Positions 1-8,087 of a DNA stretch of 43,295 bases are shown here, in pieces (the stretch's first letter is position 1; each line of letters begins with the position of its first letter). Position numbers and translations under genes: made by a program. Origin of the DNA: Paenibacillus contaminans (GTDB taxonomy: Bacteria > Bacillota > Bacilli > Paenibacillales > NBRC-103111); contig NZ_QMFB01000034.1 of the NCBI RefSeq assembly GCF_003285015.1, positions 1 to 43,295 of the forward strand. The letters are read 5' to 3'. The notes below the pieces were generated by a model. It had not been told where the DNA came from. It saw only the letters and a program-made list of their open reading frames with translations, and searched no databases.

Positions 1-1
1 G

Positions 2-880
2 GGCGGCGAACCGCAGCCGGCGCCTTTGCCGCAGGCGCCCACGCCCGCGCCGGCAGCCACGCCGGTGCCGGCGGCGCCAAGCGCGGCTGCCGTCATGCCG
101 CCGGCGCCTACGGCGCAGCGCAAGGCGGAGCCGCAGCCGGCGGGCCGCGGCAAGGGACCGGCGGCCTCGGTCAAGCGCGCGGCTCCCCCGCCCGAGCCTG
201 CGCCGAAGCCGGCCTCGCGCAGCTTGTCGCTTAGCGAGCTCGCGCAGATGTATCCGGACACGTTCAAACGGTATGGTCCGACAAATAAGCGGCAAGTCGC
301 GCTCACGTTCGACGATGCGCCCGACGCCAAATATACGCCGCAGGTGCTCGACGTCTTGAAGGCGCATAAGGTTAAAGCGACGTTTTTCCTTGTCGGCCAT
401 CGCGCCACGCTGCATCCGGAGCTTGTCAAACGTATGGTTCGCGAAGGTCATGCGATAGGCAATCATTCGTATAACCACCCGAATTTCGCCAAGCTTTCGC
501 TGGAGAGCTTTACGCAGCAGATCGAGCAAACGCAAAACATATTAAAACCTTTGATCGGTTACAGCCCCCGCCTGATCCGCCCTCCCTACGGAGAGATCAA
601 GCAGGAGCAGCTGGAATGGGCCGCTGCCCGGCATATGATGGTCGTGAATTGGAACGTGGATTCGAATGACTGGAAACAGCTTGATGCGGACCATGTTTCG
701 GCTAATATTTTGACTCACGCGGGTCCCGGGGCCATCGTCTTGCAGCATTCAGGAGGCGGGGTCGGCCAAGATTTATCCGGAACCGTCAAGGCTTTGCCCG
801 GAATCATCCAGAAGCTTCGCTCCTACGGCCTGAATCTCGTCACCGTACCCGAGCTGCTCGGTATTCCGAAGGAAAACTGA
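2..880 (+). CDS. NodB-type polysaccharide deacetylase, 5' end outside window
   Basis: The C-terminal half is a carbohydrate esterase family 4 (NodB) domain, which removes N-acetyl groups from cell-wall or capsular aminosugars outside the membrane. Visible motifs in order are TFDDAPD (motif 1, metal and base Asp), NHSYNHP (the two metal His), RPPYG, DSNDW and IVLQHSGG. The glycine of the usual TFDDGP is alanine here. Ahead of the domain lies a low-complexity Pro/Ala-rich stretch of roughly 65 residues, probably a cell-wall-spanning linker. The reading frame stays open to the first bases of the window, and the TTG at 26 sits inside the linker without a convincing ribosome binding site. The true start, with a signal or membrane segment, is therefore probably upstream. 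A second deacetylase follows 55 bp downstream. Family call is firm; substrate is unknown. Confidence 0.88.
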   Translation, partial: GGEPQPAPLPQAPTPAPAATPVPAAPSAAAVMPPAPTAQRKAEPQPAGRGKGPAASVKRAAPPPEPAPKPASRSLSLSELAQMYPDTFKRYGPTNKRQVALTFDDAPDAKYTPQVLDVLKAHKVKATFFLVGHRATLHPELVKRMVREGHAIGNHSYNHPNFAKLSLESFTQQIEQTQNILKPLIGYSPRLIRPPYGEIKQEQLEWAAARHMMVVNWNVDSNDWKQLDADHVSANILTHAGPGAIVLQHSGGGVGQDLSGTVKALPGIIQKLRSYGLNLVTVPELLGIPKEN

Positions 881-935
881 TCTAAGCGCCGGCTGTCCGT
901 CAGCCGGTATCCATGCATATCTGGGGGTGTTTCAG

Positions 936-1691
936 TTGCCTTTGTTTCAATGGACCGCTGCCATAAGCTGTCTGGCCGCCATTCTGTTCTCGCAAGCTCC
1001 GGCTAACGGACGCGAATATTACGAATCGCGGGGCGATATCGTCTGGGAGGTCCCCACGGCGGATAAGCTGATTGCCCTGACCTTCGATGACGGGCCGGAT
1101 CCCAAGCAGACACCGAAAATACTCGATATTTTAAAGCAATATGACGCTAAAGCGACCTTTTTCGTAGTAGGCAAACGCGTCGATCTTTATCCCGACATCG
1201 TTCGGCGCGAGCTGGCGGAGGGGCATGAGCTGGCGAATCACACGTTTACGCACCCTTACTTCCAAGGGAAGGTATCGGTCGAACGGCTGCAGCAGGAAAT
1301 CGATTCCACCCACAAATCCATCAAAAAAGCGACGGGCACTTCGCCGCATCTGTTCCGGCCTCCCGGCGGCTACTACAATCAAACGATGGTTCACGTGACC
1401 AAAAAGCTCGGTTATCTAGTCGTACTCTGGTCGTGGCATCAAGATACGGTTGACTGGAACAGGCCCGGCGTCGGCAAAATCGTCAATAAAGTATTGAACA
1501 ACGCGCGAAACGGCGACATCGTTCTTTTTCACGATTTCGTCGAGGGCCGGACCCAGACGGTTGCCGCGCTCGAAAAAATTATGCCGGAACTATCCAAGCG
1601 AGGTTATAAATTCGTCACCGTTTCCGAGCTGCTCAAGCACCGGAAGCTTGATCCCGCTCCTTTGAAGTCCGATCCGGCTCCATTAAAGTAG
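936..1691 (+). CDS. Secreted polysaccharide deacetylase (NodB/CE4 family)
   Basis: A complete, single-domain CE4 deacetylase of about 251 residues. The N-terminus is a hydrophobic signal peptide (LFQWTAAISCLAAILFSQA) predicted to be cleaved near ANG. Canonical motifs are TFDDGPDP, NHTFTHP, RPPGGYY, DTVDW and IVLFHD, so all metal ligands and catalytic residues look intact. I chose TTG at 936 because CTGGGGGTG at 921-929 is well spaced before it; the in-frame GTG at 927 would lie within that ribosome binding site. The C-terminus ends in a small duplicated tail (DPAPLK twice). It lies 55 bp after another NodB gene in the same direction and is probably co-transcribed with it. Likely role is peptidoglycan or exopolysaccharide deacetylation, possibly PdaA/PdaB-like in sporulation, but the sequence does not decide between these. 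Confidence 0.9.
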   Translation: MPLFQWTAAISCLAAILFSQAPANGREYYESRGDIVWEVPTADKLIALTFDDGPDPKQTPKILDILKQYDAKATFFVVGKRVDLYPDIVRRELAEGHELANHTFTHPYFQGKVSVERLQQEIDSTHKSIKKATGTSPHLFRPPGGYYNQTMVHVTKKLGYLVVLWSWHQDTVDWNRPGVGKIVNKVLNNARNGDIVLFHDFVEGRTQTVAALEKIMPELSKRGYKFVTVSELLKHRKLDPAPLKSDPAPLK

Positions 1692-1725
1692 TGCCGATTC
1701 TTTCTCAAAACAGCCGCAATTCGGA

Positions 1726-1754
1726 TATACCCGTCCGCCTTTTTCTTGTATAAT
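1726..1754 (+). promoter_or_regulatory. Probable sigma-A promoter for the SMP-30-like gene
   Basis: A perfect -10 hexamer TATAAT (1749-1754) is preceded at 17 bp by TATACC (1726-1731), a weak -35 match. It lies 47 bp before the ATG at 1801, just after the stop of the upstream deacetylase gene, and would make the next gene an independent transcription unit. Confidence 0.5.
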
Positions 1755-1800
1755 ACAGGCAGAGTCCATGTATAGCAGAAAAAGGAAGGGGAAGGTAAGG

Positions 1801-2676
1801 ATGGAACCGGTGCAAGTGGTTTTGGATGCAAAGGTTATGCTTGGCGAAGGGCCGAGCTGGGAGTCCGACGGCAAGCGATTGTATTGGGTGGATATCGTAG
1901 GAAAGCAGCTCCACGTATACGACCCGCAGACGGATAGCGACGAGGCGTTCGATATCGGTCAAATGATCGGCGCCGTCGTACCGCGTAAATCGGGAGGCGT
2001 CGTTCTGGCGCTGCAAAACGGCTTCCATACATACGATTTCGAAACGAAACAGCTGACCCTGATCGGCGATCCGGAAGAAGGCATTTCGAATACCCGCTTC
2101 AACGACGGCAAATGCGACGCCGCCGGACGTTTCTGGGCGGGAACGATGAGTATGGACGGCACGCCCGGGCTCGGCTCGCTGTATTGTCTCGATACCGACG
2201 GAAGCATCCGCAAGGTATTCGGGAATGTAACGTGCTCGAACGGAATCGCTTGGAATCCGGACAACACCGTCATGTACTACATCGACTCTCCGACAAGGCA
2301 AGTCGTCGCTTACGATTTCGAACTGGCGACAGGCAGCTTGAGCAATCCGCGCGTAGCCGTGCAGCTCTCGGAGGATGACGGCGTTCCCGACGGCATGACG
2401 TCCGACGAAGATGGCATGCTCTGGGTGGCCGTCTGGGGCGGCTGGCGCGTCTCGCGGTACAATCCCGCGACAGGCGAGCAGCTTACTAAAGTAGACGTGC
2501 CGGCCGAGCAATCCTCGTCCTGCGCTTTTGCCGGCGAGGGGCTTGACGTGCTGTATATCACTTCGGCACGGACCGGCATCAGCGAGGAAGGGCTTGCCGC
2601 ACAGCCGCTGGCAGGCGGACTCTTCCGCGTCAAGACGGATGTGAAAGGCGCGCCGACCTACGCTTACGGCGGTTAA
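1801..2676 (+). CDS. SMP-30/gluconolactonase/LRE family protein
   Basis: A 291-residue six-bladed beta-propeller of the SMP-30 (senescence marker protein/gluconolactonase) family, which hydrolyses sugar lactones or related esters using a divalent metal. Expected ligands are all present: Glu16 in GEGPSW, Asn147 in CSNGIAWN and Asp197 in PDGM, with Arg99 and Asn101 (TRFNDGK) as substrate-site residues. No signal peptide is seen, so it is likely cytoplasmic. The ATG at 1801 is preceded by a GGAAGGGGAAGGTAAGG purine tract; an upstream in-frame ATG at 1768 adds 11 basic residues unlike the family and is rejected. It has its own promoter and terminator. Members act in sugar-acid pathways (gluconate, arabinonate, xylonate and others); no pathway neighbours are present, so the substrate is open. 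Confidence 0.9.
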   Translation: MEPVQVVLDAKVMLGEGPSWESDGKRLYWVDIVGKQLHVYDPQTDSDEAFDIGQMIGAVVPRKSGGVVLALQNGFHTYDFETKQLTLIGDPEEGISNTRFNDGKCDAAGRFWAGTMSMDGTPGLGSLYCLDTDGSIRKVFGNVTCSNGIAWNPDNTVMYYIDSPTRQVVAYDFELATGSLSNPRVAVQLSEDDGVPDGMTSDEDGMLWVAVWGGWRVSRYNPATGEQLTKVDVPAEQSSSCAFAGEGLDVLYITSARTGISEEGLAAQPLAGGLFRVKTDVKGAPTYAYGG

Positions 2677-2679
2677 CAG

Positions 2680-2724
2680 AAGAAGGCTTCCTTCGCCTGA
2701 CGGCAGGGAGGCCTTCTTTTTTTT
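2680..2724 (+). terminator. Rho-independent terminator after SMP-30-like gene
   Basis: Inverted repeat AAGAAGGCTTCC (2680-2691) with GGAGGCCTTCTT (about 2708-2719), one mismatch, followed by a run of eight T. Confidence 0.85.
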
Positions 2725-2945
2725 GGTATTCATACACGTTTCGACACCGCATGTCGGATTTCCGCAAATGGATATGGACAGCTTCCACGGCGAATGAGAT
2801 ACTACTAAAAGCCCCCTAAAAAATGACGCGATACTCTCCAAAGCTCAGCACGAATCGCTTTCGGAGACCCCTGAATTGCAGTACCGCGAAACTCGATATT
2901 ATCCGACATTTTATGTTTTTTTAAAGTTATAGAGGTGATCATTCG

Positions 2946-4574
2946 ATGCAGAAATACCAAGAGCATTTGCTTAAATCTGTCCGCGATCAGCTGGATGAAT
3001 GGCTGGACGGCGCAACGCCTGTCCCTCGCGAGCAAGTATACCGGCTTGTCCATTCGATCAAAGGGACATCGGCTACAGTCGGACTGAACGTACTTCATGA
3101 GATCGCGGCTTCGCTCCTGGACACGCTGGAGACGGATCTCCGGCAAGAATGGGACAAGTCCGACCTGCGGGGACTTTTCTACGAAATGGCGGTTTCCATC
3201 AGCGCGCCGCTTTCGAGCGAAGACGCCGCGGACGCTGCCGCGCCTATATATACGGCAGCCGAAGAATCGGCGGATCGGCCGCTGGTCGTCGTTTTGGACA
3301 ATGACCCGGCGCTGCTCATGACGCTCAAAGACGAGCTGGAGGAGCAAGGCTGGATCGTGCTGGCAACGGTCGATCCCAAGAAAGCGGTCACTTACATGCA
3401 CGAGCAATATCCGGATTGTTTCATTACGGATCTGCATCTTCCGGAAACGGACGGATTCCAAGTCATCGAAACGCTGCTGGAAAAAGTAAGGAAGCAGCTT
3501 ATACCGACGACGGTTATTAGCGACGATACCGCTCGGGAAACCCGCTTGGCGGTATACCGGATGGGCGCCGACGATTTCATGAACAAGCCGCTCGATCTGG
3601 AGGAGCTTGTCATCCGGATCGGCAGACAGCTCGAACGCAAAAAATGGCTCGACAACGTGCTTTTCATCGACGAGCTGACCGGGGCTTACAACCGGAAATA
3701 TATGTCGGACGCGTATGCGCGATTATCGTCGGAGCTGGGACGCAGCCGAGAAGCCTTCTCGATCGCCGTGCTCGATCTGGACTTTTTTAAACATGTGAAC
3801 GATACATACGGACATCTAGTAGGCGATGCGGTTCTTGCCGGCTTCGCCGGATTTATCCGCTCGCACAAACGCGTTTCGGACGTTCTTGTCCGTTACGGCG
3901 GCGAGGAGTTCGTCCTGCTGCTGCCGGGCACCGGAGCCGAGGAAGCGAAGCTTCTGCTGGAGCGCATGCTTGGACAGTTTTCCCGGCTGCGCTTCGACAG
4001 CCACCTCGGACCTTTCTCCGTCACGTTCTCCGGCGGCGTCGTCCAAGTGTTCGAGGGCCGCGAACCGCTTGAGGTTTGGATCAAGAAGGCCGACCAAGCG
4101 CTTTACCAAGCCAAAAACAACGGCCGCTCCCGAATCGAGCTGGCCAGCGAAGCTGCGCTCGTAAACGCCAAGAAGAAACTGAAGGCCGCCATCGTCGACG
4201 ACGATGCCGTCATCCGCGAGATGGTCGCCGAGTACTTGATTTCCCGCTTCGAGCCCGAGCTCGACGTCGATTTGCGCACGTTCCGCGACGGCGAAACGTT
4301 CCTCGATGACAACTGGCATAGCGGCTCCGATCCGGTCCTTGTCATTTTGGACGGGATCATGCCGGGAATCGACGGGATCGATGTGCTGCAGCAGCTTCGC
4401 GCGGCTCCGCTCGGCGAGCGTTATATGATCATTATGCTGACAGGGCGCAAAGGCGAGCAAAACATCGTCAAAGCGCTGCAGCTCGGAGCAGACGATTACG
4501 TGACCAAGCCGTTCAGCTTCCGCGAGCTTGAAGTGCGCATCGAGCGGCTCGTCCGGAGATCGGTTCAAGGATAA
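2946..4574 (+). CDS. Hpt-REC-GGDEF-REC diguanylate cyclase
   Basis: A 542-residue cytoplasmic signalling protein. Domains in order: an Hpt-like helical domain (about 1-85) with phosphoacceptor His36 in VHSIKGTSATVG; receiver 1 (about 113-230) with Asp162 in ITDLHLP; a GGDEF diguanylate cyclase (about 235-400) starting DELTGAYNR; and receiver 2 (about 412-540) with Asp469 in VILDGIMP and the TKPF lysine. The active site reads GGEEF (318-322), so it should make c-di-GMP, and an RxxD inhibitory site (RVSD, 309-312) sits exactly five residues before it, predicting product inhibition. The ATG follows an AGAGGTGAT ribosome binding site. It begins a three-gene operon with a receiver and a hybrid kinase, suggesting that it is the output of that relay. 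Combining Hpt and two receivers around one GGDEF is unusual. Confidence 0.93.
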   Translation: MQKYQEHLLKSVRDQLDEWLDGATPVPREQVYRLVHSIKGTSATVGLNVLHEIAASLLDTLETDLRQEWDKSDLRGLFYEMAVSISAPLSSEDAADAAAPIYTAAEESADRPLVVVLDNDPALLMTLKDELEEQGWIVLATVDPKKAVTYMHEQYPDCFITDLHLPETDGFQVIETLLEKVRKQLIPTTVISDDTARETRLAVYRMGADDFMNKPLDLEELVIRIGRQLERKKWLDNVLFIDELTGAYNRKYMSDAYARLSSELGRSREAFSIAVLDLDFFKHVNDTYGHLVGDAVLAGFAGFIRSHKRVSDVLVRYGGEEFVLLLPGTGAEEAKLLLERMLGQFSRLRFDSHLGPFSVTFSGGVVQVFEGREPLEVWIKKADQALYQAKNNGRSRIELASEAALVNAKKKLKAAIVDDDAVIREMVAEYLISRFEPELDVDLRTFRDGETFLDDNWHSGSDPVLVILDGIMPGIDGIDVLQQLRAAPLGERYMIIMLTGRKGEQNIVKALQLGADDYVTKPFSFRELEVRIERLVRRSVQG

Positions 4575-4594
4575 ACAAGAAGGAGGAATCTCAT

Positions 4595-4960
4595 ATGGCT
4601 GCTATTTTACTTGCAGAGGATGAAGCCGTTCTGCGCATGCTGATCACCGACACGCTGGAGGACGAAGGCTACGAAATCGACGTCGCCTGCGACGGACAAG
4701 AGGCGCTTGCGATGATCGAAAAGAACGATTACCGGCTCATCATCCTCGACTATATGATGCCGAAGATGACCGGTCTGGAGGTCATCCCGAAGGTACGAAG
4801 CCTGCCTGACCGCAAGCACGCCAAAATACTCATGCTTTCCGCCAAAACGCAGCAATCCGAGCAGGATCGCGTCATGGCCGCCGGCGCGGACGATTTCATG
4901 CCGAAGCCGTTCAGCCCCATGGAGCTCGTACGCAGAGTGGAGGAGCTGCTGAATGCCTAG
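4595..4960 (+). CDS. Stand-alone response regulator receiver (CheY-like)
   Basis: A single receiver domain of 121 residues with no output domain. The acidic pocket is at Glu8-Asp9-Glu10 (AEDE), the phosphoacceptor is Asp52 in ILDYMMP, a Ser at position 82 takes the Thr/Ser switch position, and Lys104 lies in MPKPFS. The start follows a strong AAGGAGGAA ribosome binding site 20 bp after the diguanylate cyclase. Its 3' end overlaps the kinase gene by 8 bp, indicating translational coupling. In this setting it is most likely a phosphate shuttle between the kinase and the Hpt domain of the cyclase (a Spo0F-like role) or a phosphate sink. This is inferred from context, not from the sequence of the protein itself. 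Confidence 0.92.
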   Translation: MAAILLAEDEAVLRMLITDTLEDEGYEIDVACDGQEALAMIEKNDYRLIILDYMMPKMTGLEVIPKVRSLPDRKHAKILMLSAKTQQSEQDRVMAAGADDFMPKPFSPMELVRRVEELLNA

Positions 4961-7817
4961 CGTGTTCAAACGCATAAGACAGAGCTTATACCGCCGGATT
5001 ACGGCGATGATGCTCGTTTTTCTTGCGCTTGTATTCATTGGCAGCGGACTCGTGACCTGGTCGTTTTACGGGACGGTCAGCCGCTACCAGACGGACATCG
5101 AGATCGCAGACCACAAGCAGGAGCTGGTTGATGCGATCGCGCAGCATGCCAATCAAATCATTTTCCGGGCGCGCGCCTACTACATATTCCTGAACGCCAA
5201 AGAGTACGACGAGCTTTTCAATGAAAAGCTGCTTCTCGAGCAATCGATCGCAGACTTCAATCGGCTTTCGCTGAGCCCCGAGGAGAAAGATTTGGCCGAT
5301 TCGGTCGGCAACTTTTTTAAGACCTATTTCAGCGAATCGTTCCCGAAGGCCGCCGCGCTCGCGGAGAAGAACGATTATGCCGCGCTTCGCACCTATCAGT
5401 CGAACGGCGTTATTACCGAGGTCGAGAGGATGCTGGAATACGCCGAAGATTACAAGCATAGAAGCAATGCGGCAAATAAGGCGCAAAATAAGGAACTGAT
5501 GAACAGCCTTTCATCGCAAGCAATCATCTTTTTCGCGTTTATCGGAGGCGTCCTGCTGGTCTCGCTCGTCGTTATACAGCGGATGGCCAAAGACGCGGGA
5601 GCCCCGTTAAGCCGGTTGACGGAGGCTGCGGACAAGGTCGCCCAAGGCGAATTTATCGACATCGAGCCGCTTGCCCGAGACGATGAAATCGGCCGCTTGT
5701 CCCGCTCGTTTCAGTATATGGTTGTGCAAATCAACAGCAAAGAAGAGGAGCTGCTGGCGCAAAACGAGGAGCTGCAAGCCCAGCAGGCGGAGCTGCAGAT
5801 GCAGCAGGACGAGCTTCAGCAAGCGATCGTCAAAATGGAACAAAACGAGCGCTACCTCGAACGCAGAAACCGGCTGATCCTCTCCCTTTCCAATACTTTG
5901 GACAAGCAGGAGCTGCTTACAAGCATTATCAAAACGACCGTCGAGGTATCGGAAACGGACAAAGGGCTGATCGTGCTGCTAAACAATGAACGCGATTATG
6001 CAGCCTTCGGCATTTCCGAACGGATGGCGAAGCAGGGCGTCGCGAGTCTCGAGGACAGCTTGCTCGCCCGGGTCATCGAAACACGTCTTCCCTACGTGCT
6101 TGAACGTAGCTGCAACTCCGCCGAACAAGGCTATCACGAGGAATCATATCGCTCTTATGATCTATTCGTACCGATTTTGAACGGGCAGGATACCGCGATC
6201 GCCTGCCTCATTTTAACGCGTGTCGGCAGACCGATCACGAAGCAGGAAGAAACGGAAATGGCCGGCATGGCGCGGCAAATATCGCTGTCCTTCGAAAAGC
6301 TGGATATGTTCGAGGCGTCCGAAAAACAGAGGCTGCTCACCCAGAACATCCTCAATACGATTCAAGAAGGCGTCCATCTAATCGATATCGAGGGCGGTTC
6401 GGTGCAATTCAACCGCATGATGGCCGACCTTTGGGGATTGTCGGACGATGCCGGCTTGACCGGCGTCTCCTTCGATGCGTTTGAGAGCCATCTGTCCGAA
6501 CGCGTCAAGGACAGCGTCGCGCTGCAGCACTTCATCAAAGACCGAATTCACGAACGCGGCGGGAAGAACGCCTCGAACGCCAAAAGCATGATATATGAGA
6601 TTAGCGGAGCCTCACCGCGAATTATTCGCGTCTATCACGAGCCGCTTTACTGGGGAACGGAACGCTTCGGCACGTTGTTCGTCCATCGCGACATTACGAG
6701 CGAGTACGAAGTCGACCAAATGAAATCGGAGTTCGTAAGCACGGTAAGCCATGAACTGCGGACGCCGCTCGCCAGCGTGCTCGGCTTTACCGAGCTCCTG
6801 CTGTATAAAGAGCTGAAGCCCGAGAGACAGCGTAAATATTTGTCGACGATCCATCAGGAAGCGCAGCGTTTGACCGGATTGATCAACGATTTTCTGGATT
6901 TGCAGCGAATGGAGTCGGGCAAGCAAAACTACGTTTTTCAAGAGGTCGATTTGCTGCCGATCGTGGAGAACGTGATCGAGCTCCAGAACGTGAACGCATC
7001 GCTTCATCGCTTCGAAATCGTGCGGCAGACCGACAAATCCGTCGTATGGGGCGATCCGGACAAAATCAGGCAGGTATTTACGAATATGGTAGGCAACGCG
7101 GTAAAATATTCGCCGAACGGCGGTCTAGTCCAAATCGTTTACAAGCAATCCGGAGACAGTCTGGTGATCGAGCTATCGGACGAGGGACTCGGCATTCCGG
7201 AGGACGCCTTATCCAAGCTTTTCAGCAAGTTTTACCGCATCGACAATTCGGACCGCAGAGAAATCGGCGGCACGGGTCTCGGGCTTGCGATCGTGAAAGA
7301 AATCATGCTGGCGCATCAAGGGGAAATCGCGGTTGCATCCGAATACGGCAGAGGAAGCACCTTCTCTTTGCGTTTTCCGCTTCCCCGTATGCAGGAGCCT
7401 TCCCATTCGCTATCCGACGATAGCCGGGCCGGGGATATTCGCGTGCTGATCATCGAAGACGACTATCACCTCTCCGAGCTGCTCAAGGTCGAGCTGGAGG
7501 AACAGGGTTTCCACGTATTCTCCTATGCGAACGGCGAGGAGGCCCTGCAGCAGATGGAGCAAATCCGTCCGGACATCGTGGTCGTCGACATTATTCTCAA
7601 GAACAGCATCGACGGTTGGACGATCGTAAGCGAATTGAAACGGGACGAGCGCTACAGCCGCATCCCGATATTCATCTCCAGCGCTTTCGAGGAAAAAGAG
7701 AAGGGAGCCGAGCTTGGCGCCCAAGGCTATCTGATTAAGCCGTATCAGCCGCATCTGCTCTCCGAAGCGATTTTCCAAACGTTTCGGGACTTCAAAAAAG
7801 CGGGCCGGCAAGATTAA
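4953..7817 (+). CDS. Membrane hybrid histidine kinase (HAMP-GAF-PAS-HisKA-HATPase-REC)
   Basis: A 954-residue hybrid sensor kinase. TM1 (about 19-40) and TM2 (about 189-209) flank a helical extracellular sensor of some 150 residues. HAMP (about 210-263) is followed by a Gln/Glu-rich coiled coil (264-300), a GAF-like domain (about 305-450) and a PAS-like domain (about 462-585). HisKA carries His600 in VSHELRTP, and the ATPase domain has N-box NMVGNAVKYSPNG, G1 DEGLGIPE and G2 GGTGLGLAIV. The C-terminal receiver has Asp879 in VVVDIIL and an IKPY lysine. Its ATG lies inside the preceding receiver gene (8-bp overlap). It would phosphorylate itself at His600, pass phosphate to Asp879 and then to the Hpt domain encoded two genes upstream. 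The ligand is unknown. Confidence 0.93.
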   Translation: MPSVFKRIRQSLYRRITAMMLVFLALVFIGSGLVTWSFYGTVSRYQTDIEIADHKQELVDAIAQHANQIIFRARAYYIFLNAKEYDELFNEKLLLEQSIADFNRLSLSPEEKDLADSVGNFFKTYFSESFPKAAALAEKNDYAALRTYQSNGVITEVERMLEYAEDYKHRSNAANKAQNKELMNSLSSQAIIFFAFIGGVLLVSLVVIQRMAKDAGAPLSRLTEAADKVAQGEFIDIEPLARDDEIGRLSRSFQYMVVQINSKEEELLAQNEELQAQQAELQMQQDELQQAIVKMEQNERYLERRNRLILSLSNTLDKQELLTSIIKTTVEVSETDKGLIVLLNNERDYAAFGISERMAKQGVASLEDSLLARVIETRLPYVLERSCNSAEQGYHEESYRSYDLFVPILNGQDTAIACLILTRVGRPITKQEETEMAGMARQISLSFEKLDMFEASEKQRLLTQNILNTIQEGVHLIDIEGGSVQFNRMMADLWGLSDDAGLTGVSFDAFESHLSERVKDSVALQHFIKDRIHERGGKNASNAKSMIYEISGASPRIIRVYHEPLYWGTERFGTLFVHRDITSEYEVDQMKSEFVSTVSHELRTPLASVLGFTELLLYKELKPERQRKYLSTIHQEAQRLTGLINDFLDLQRMESGKQNYVFQEVDLLPIVENVIELQNVNASLHRFEIVRQTDKSVVWGDPDKIRQVFTNMVGNAVKYSPNGGLVQIVYKQSGDSLVIELSDEGLGIPEDALSKLFSKFYRIDNSDRREIGGTGLGLAIVKEIMLAHQGEIAVASEYGRGSTFSLRFPLPRMQEPSHSLSDDSRAGDIRVLIIEDDYHLSELLKVELEEQGFHVFSYANGEEALQQMEQIRPDIVVVDIILKNSIDGWTIVSELKRDERYSRIPIFISSAFEEKEKGAELGAQGYLIKPYQPHLLSEAIFQTFRDFKKAGRQD

Positions 7818-8010
7818 CAGCTGCCGATCGGTTTGTCTGTGACTGGAGCTACGTTATCTGCGCGCGTTCCGGATTCCACCGCTCGCGGGTTGGCCGGCTT
7901 GGGGTGACCAGTTCTTCGGATTGTCATTCGGTTCCCGCCGCTGAAACTCCTTGAATAACGCGGTTAAACACTTTTGGATGTCATTCCTGATGACGACGTC
8001 TTTCATCCAT

Positions 8011-8067
8011 CAACACAAAAAACCGTCCGACAGACCAAGCGGCCTATCGGACGGTTTTTTTGTGTTG
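8011..8067. terminator. Bidirectional terminator between kinase and glycosyltransferase genes
   Basis: A nearly perfect stem of about 20 bp: CAACACAAAAAACCGTCCGA (8011-8030) against TCGGACGGTTTTTTTGTGTTG (8047-8067). A-run and T-run flank the GC core on both strands, so it can stop the plus-strand kinase operon and the convergent minus-strand glycosyltransferase gene. The rest of the 270-bp gap (7818-8087) shows nothing recognisable. Confidence 0.85.
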
Positions 8068-8087
8068 ACGATTTGTCGGAAAAAGTG

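Noticed and set aside
1705..2841. 378-codon minus-strand open frame opposite the SMP-30-like gene
   Set aside because: Plus-strand product has all SMP-30 ligand residues; the antisense frame has none and no start signal.
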